The notes under the pieces are model-generated. The model did not search any database. It worked only from the letters and a program-made list of their open reading frames with translations, and was not told the origin of the DNA. A DNA stretch of 64,000 nt from Amycolatopsis regifaucium (lineage in GTDB: Bacteria > Actinomycetota > Actinomycetes > Mycobacteriales > Pseudonocardiaceae). The stretch is from the NCBI RefSeq assembly GCF_001613935.1, contig NZ_LQCI01000034.1:1031031-1095030 (forward strand), read 5' to 3'. This document shows positions 60,700 to 64,000 of the stretch, piece by piece; positions within the stretch are counted from its first letter, which is position 1, and each line of letters begins with the position of its first letter. Position numbers and translations under genes: made by a program.

Positions 60700-62505
60700 C
60701 TAGCCGTCGACGGTGAGTGACTGCGCCACCGGCTCGAAGATCGCCGTCTTCGCCGACGACTCCTGCTCGATCGGCGCGGTCACCGACACGATCCACAGGT
60801 CCGTGCCCACGCCGAACAGGTCCATGAACGTCGTGCGCCTGATGGTGTCGTTCGTGGCGTCCCTGGTCGCGCCGGCGGAGCGTTCGATCGTCCGGTAGAC
60901 GTACCGCATGCTCTCCGTTCCCCGGCCGGGCACGGTGCCGGGTTCGCCGACGAGCGAGAGTTCCGGATGCTGCGACTTCAGCCAGCTGAAGTAGGCGGGT
61001 GGCGGGGCGTCGGACAGGAAACCGCCGAGCCGCTCGACCCGGATGACCTGACGGCCGTCGGGTGAGACGTACTGGACCACCGTGCTCGCCAGACCCTTGG
61101 TGACGTGCGGTGCGACGAACTTCTTCCAGCCTTCCGGCACGCCGATGCTGAACCGGCCGCCTTTGACGCCGTTCACGATGCTGGCGTCACCCTGCTGAGT
61201 GATCAGCTTCGGCGGCGGCTGGGGCATGATCGTGTCGCCCTGTTCCAGCGCGGCCGGCGGCCGCAGGTCCTCTCCGCCGACGGCCCTGGCCAGGACGAAT
61301 CCGCCCCCGGCGGCCAAAAGGAACACGACGATCGACGCGATCGCCAGTACCACCGTGGCCGCCGTCGACCGGCCCGGCGGGCGCGGCGCCGTCGGCGTGA
61401 CCGTCGGCATCGGCGCGAGTTCGGCGAGGTCTTGCGAAGACCGGGGTTCCGGAGAGCGGGGTTCCGCGGCGGGCTCGGACGGGCGCAGGAAGGGCAGCGG
61501 CCCGGGGTCGGCGGCGAGTTGGGAACTCGTACCATCCGACGGCTTCTCGGGGGCGACCGTCTTGATCACCTGGGTGTCGGTCGCGTCCAGATGCGCGGTG
61601 GTCTTCTTGCCGTCGGGCGTGTGGAACAGCTCGGCGGGGAAGAGGTCGATCAGCGTCTTGGCCTGCAACGGGTACAGGCGGCGCCGCACCTCGCGCAGCG
61701 TGATCCGCTTCGACGGCTCCTTCTTCATGAGCGCGCCGATGACGTCGGACAGCGGGCCGGGGCCGGGCTTCGGCACCTTGCCGTTGACGACCTTCCCGAC
61801 GGTTTCGAGCGGGTCACCGTCGGCGTCGTAGGGCGGTGAGCCCTCGACGGCGGCGAACAGCGTCGCGCCGAGACCCCACAGGTCGGCGGCGGGGACGACC
61901 GCGCCGCCGGAGGCGACTTCGGGCGCGATGTAGGCGGGGGAGCCCAGCATCATCCCGGTGCGGGTCATGGTGGCTTCGGAGACGTTGCGGGCGATTCCGA
62001 AGTCGGTGAGCTTGATGCGGCCGTCGCCGGCGACCAGGACGTTTCCCGGTTTGACGTCACGGTGGGTGATCCCGGCGGCGTGCGCGGCTTCGAGCGCGGA
62101 CGCCACCGCGATGCCGACCGCCGCCGCCTGCTCGACCGTCAGCGGCCCGTGGTCGCGCAGGATGTGCGCGAGACTGCGTGACGGCAGCAGCTCCATGACC
62201 ACGAACGGTTCGTCGTTCTCGCGTGCGACGTCGTGCAGGATGATCACGTTGGGGTGGCTCAGGACGGCGATCGCGCGGGCTTCGCGCAGAGTCCGTTCCC
62301 GCAGTTCGTCGGCCTGCGAAGCCGGGACGCCGGGCGGGAGCCGCACTTCCTTGACCGCGACCGGACGGTGCAGGAACTCGTCGTAGGCCGACCAGACCGT
62401 GCCCATCGACCCTGATCCGATGACCGAGCGCAACCGGTATCGCCCGGCGACGACACGCGTCTCTTCGCCGGGGCTCTCGCTGGACTCGGTGGGGTCGGAC
62501 GGCAC
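60700..62505 (-). CDS. membrane-anchored serine/threonine protein kinase
   Basis: A 601-residue Hanks-type kinase. The Gly loop is GSGSMG (30-35), Lys52 binds ATP, HRDVKPGN (148-155) is the catalytic loop and DFG is at 168-170. A Pro/Ser-rich juxtamembrane linker follows, one transmembrane helix lies at about 375-405, and the outside domain (about 430-600) is not PASTA but a single globular part with GGRFSIGVPEGW. That resembles extracytoplasmic domains of other actinobacterial kinases of unknown ligand. GTG62505 has CACAAT seven bases upstream. Confidence 0.93.
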   Translation of the reverse strand: MPSDPTESSESPGEETRVVAGRYRLRSVIGSGSMGTVWSAYDEFLHRPVAVKEVRLPPGVPASQADELRERTLREARAIAVLSHPNVIILHDVARENDEPFVVMELLPSRSLAHILRDHGPLTVEQAAAVGIAVASALEAAHAAGITHRDVKPGNVLVAGDGRIKLTDFGIARNVSEATMTRTGMMLGSPAYIAPEVASGGAVVPAADLWGLGATLFAAVEGSPPYDADGDPLETVGKVVNGKVPKPGPGPLSDVIGALMKKEPSKRITLREVRRRLYPLQAKTLIDLFPAELFHTPDGKKTTAHLDATDTQVIKTVAPEKPSDGTSSQLAADPGPLPFLRPSEPAAEPRSPEPRSSQDLAELAPMPTVTPTAPRPPGRSTAATVVLAIASIVVFLLAAGGGFVLARAVGGEDLRPPAALEQGDTIMPQPPPKLITQQGDASIVNGVKGGRFSIGVPEGWKKFVAPHVTKGLASTVVQYVSPDGRQVIRVERLGGFLSDAPPPAYFSWLKSQHPELSLVGEPGTVPGRGTESMRYVYRTIERSAGATRDATNDTIRRTTFMDLFGVGTDLWIVSVTAPIEQESSAKTAIFEPVAQSLTVDG

Positions 62506-62637
62506 GGCCCCAATTGTGTCGTATGCCCCTGTGGCGGGCTGATGCGCCGTGCCCTGTCGGAGTGAACGGCCGAGCCACCCCTCAGCGCGACTAGCGTCAC
62601 AGGTAGGGGTAGTTGAGGGCCGTTAGCATCGTTGGTT

Positions 62638-64000
62638 ATGACGGAAGTGGCCGAGACGGAGTCAGTGCGGACCCCTGACGAGCCCGACGCGCCCGAGGTG
62701 CTCAAGCTCGCGGCGGAGTTCCCGGAAGCGAGCCGGGAGCAGTGGCGAGAGCTCGTCGCCGGGGTGTTGCGCAAAAGCGGCGCGATCGACGAGGCGTTCG
62801 ACGGACTGCCCGAAAGCAAGTTGGTCACGAGGACGTATGACGGCCTGGAGATCCAGCCGCTGTACACCGCCGAGGACACGGTCGGGGAGACCGGCTTCCC
62901 CGGTCTTCCGCCGTTTGTGAGAAGCGCTCGTCCAGAAGGTTCGGTGACGACGGGGTGGGACGTCCGCGCCCGATACGCGCGCCGTGACGCCAAGGTCACG
63001 AACACCGCGATCCTCGCCGACCTCGAAGGCGGCGTCAGCTCTGTCTGGTTGCGCGCGGGCGCGGGCGGGGTGCCCGTGGCCGAGCTGGCCGACGCGCTGA
63101 ACGAGGTCTACGTCGACCTCGCGCCTGTCACCCTCGACGCGGGCGAAGAGTACGAAGCCGCGGCCACCGCGTTGTTCGAGATCTTCGCCGAACGCGAGAT
63201 CCCGGCGAGCGCGGTCACCGCGACCCTCGGCGCCGACCCGATCGGCCTGACCGCGCGCACCGGCACGGCGCACCCCCTCGCGCCCGCCGCTCAGCTGGCG
63301 TCCCGCGTCGCGAAGAGCCATCCGAAGGTGCGGACGATCGTCGCCGACGGCCTGCCGTTCCACGAGGCGGGCGGCTCGGACGCGCAGGAACTCGGCGCGG
63401 CCATCGCGGCGGGCGTCGCCTACCTGCGCGCGCTCACCGAAGCGGGCCTGGCCGTCGACACCGCGGCCGGACAGCTCGAATTCCGGCTCGCCGCCACGGC
63501 CGACCAGTTCCTCACGATCGCCAAGTTCCGCGCCGCGCGGCGCCTGTGGGCCCGGGTCACCGAGGTTTCCGGCGGCAAGGCTTCCGGTATGCGGCAGCAC
63601 GCGGTCACCTCGCCCGCGATGCTGACCCAGCGCGATCCGTGGGTGAACATGCTGCGCACGACGGTCGCCTGTTTCGGCGCCGGGGTCGGTGGCGCGGACG
63701 CGATCACCGTGCTCCCGTTCGACGCCGCGATCGGGCAGCCGGACGCCTTCTCCGCGCGGATCGCGCGCAATACGCACGCCGTCCTGCTGGAGGAGTCCAA
63801 ACTGGCCGGTGTCATCGACCCGGCAGGCGGCTCCTGGTACGTCGAGAACCTCACCGGCGAACTGGCCAAGGCCGCCTGGCACGAGTTCACCGCCATCGAA
63901 GCCGCGGGCGGGATCGAGGCCGAACTGGCCTCCGGCGCACTCGCCGGACGTCTCGCTGAGACCTGGGAGAAGCGGTCGAAGCGGATCGCGACCCGGCGCG
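62638..64000 (+). CDS. mutA: methylmalonyl-CoA mutase small subunit (partial)
   Basis: The frame from ATG62638 runs off the window end after 454 codons without a stop. It shows the mutase barrel: LAAEFPEASREQWRELV, RTYDGLEIQPLYTAED, GWDVRARYARRDAK, FRLAATADQFLTIAKFRAARRLW, TQRDPWVNMLRTTVACFGAGVGGAD and IDPAGGSWYVENLT. The small chain lacks B12 and forms a heterodimer with MutB, presumably encoded next. It interconverts methylmalonyl-CoA and succinyl-CoA. TAGCAT (62624-62629) lies eight bases before the ATG, so it may be leaderless. Confidence 0.95.
   Translation, partial: MTEVAETESVRTPDEPDAPEVLKLAAEFPEASREQWRELVAGVLRKSGAIDEAFDGLPESKLVTRTYDGLEIQPLYTAEDTVGETGFPGLPPFVRSARPEGSVTTGWDVRARYARRDAKVTNTAILADLEGGVSSVWLRAGAGGVPVAELADALNEVYVDLAPVTLDAGEEYEAAATALFEIFAEREIPASAVTATLGADPIGLTARTGTAHPLAPAAQLASRVAKSHPKVRTIVADGLPFHEAGGSDAQELGAAIAAGVAYLRALTEAGLAVDTAAGQLEFRLAATADQFLTIAKFRAARRLWARVTEVSGGKASGMRQHAVTSPAMLTQRDPWVNMLRTTVACFGAGVGGADAITVLPFDAAIGQPDAFSARIARNTHAVLLEESKLAGVIDPAGGSWYVENLTGELAKAAWHEFTAIEAAGGIEAELASGALAGRLAETWEKRSKRIATRR

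Noticed and set aside
62662..63882. 406-codon open frame on the minus strand opposite mutA
   Set aside because: It is antisense to a clear methylmalonyl-CoA mutase and has no domain; a by-product of high GC.

Overview
This is chromosomal DNA from a high-GC actinomycete. The most likely source is a Pseudonocardiaceae member close to Amycolatopsis. That placement is inferred from very GC-rich third codon positions, many GTG starts, many apparently leaderless genes, a CYP105-type P450 with its [3Fe-4S] ferredoxin, a dre-like chitinase operator, an SCO4848-type protein beside a D,D-carboxypeptidase, and a HelY/DUF3516 helicase. The backbone matches, from memory, the order trpS - YihY - dacB1 - sdhCDAB - cdd - deoA - add - upp - pmmB - deoD found around Rv3307-Rv3336c of Mycobacterium tuberculosis, with accessory genes inserted. 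I see no tRNA, rRNA, CRISPR array, transposase or phage gene.

Layout. 1-4.0 kb: tail of a Pro/Gly/Tyr-rich protein, a divergent cupin/MarR pair, a secreted GH19 chitinase with three operator half-sites, a small membrane protein, and an HTH regulator that is cut off by a convergent secreted serine protease. 4.2-9.3 kb: trpS, a YihY membrane protein, a membrane-anchored D-Ala-D-Ala carboxypeptidase, an SCO4848-family protein and a secreted subtilisin. 9.3-14 kb: an AbiEi-like gene between two identical hairpins, then sdhCDAB. 14.05-15.2 kb: about 1.15 kb with no convincing gene. 15.2-24.6 kb: the nucleoside uptake and salvage cluster (BMP lipoprotein, ABC ATPase, two permeases, cdd, deoA, a coiled-coil protein, add). 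24.6-32.7 kb: MFS transporter, acidic protein, HelY-type helicase, membrane protein, NAD(P)-binding oxidoreductase/HxlR pair. 31.7-36.9 kb: SorC regulator divergent from a polyol-type dehydrogenase and an ABC importer without its own ATPase. 36.9-39.2 kb: ferredoxin/CYP105 divergent from a TetR regulator. 39.3-45.6 kb: two aldehyde dehydrogenases (one truncated), deoC, a serine hydrolase, a DUF1707 protein, a CX5R phosphatase and upp. 45.7-50.6 kb: TetR, MerR with tandem aldo/keto reductases, an atypical HisRS and a small membrane protein. 50.7-54.3 kb: a coupled operon XRE - ImmA/IrrE protease - MAB_1171c-type membrane protein - amidohydrolase, then a structured intergenic region. 54.3-64 kb: flavodoxin-like protein, phosphohexomutase, MGT glycosyltransferase, PNP in a three-gene operon opposite a MerR regulator, a Ser/Thr kinase, and the start of mutA.

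How the genes fit together. The importer brings in nucleosides. Cdd deaminates cytidine, Add deaminates adenosine, DeoA and PNP cleave the glycosidic bond, Upp recaptures uracil, the phosphohexomutase may interconvert pentose phosphates, and DeoC with the adjacent aldehyde dehydrogenases sends deoxyribose-5-phosphate to acetyl-level carbon, which the nearby Sdh complex can help oxidise.

Two architectural themes run through the window. First, most convergent gene pairs are separated by a long, nearly perfect hairpin of one related sequence family, usually without a T-tract, often next to a second short palindrome family. Second, about twenty genes have a TANNNT-like -10 element only 6-8 bases before the start codon and no Shine-Dalgarno sequence, as expected for leaderless mRNAs.
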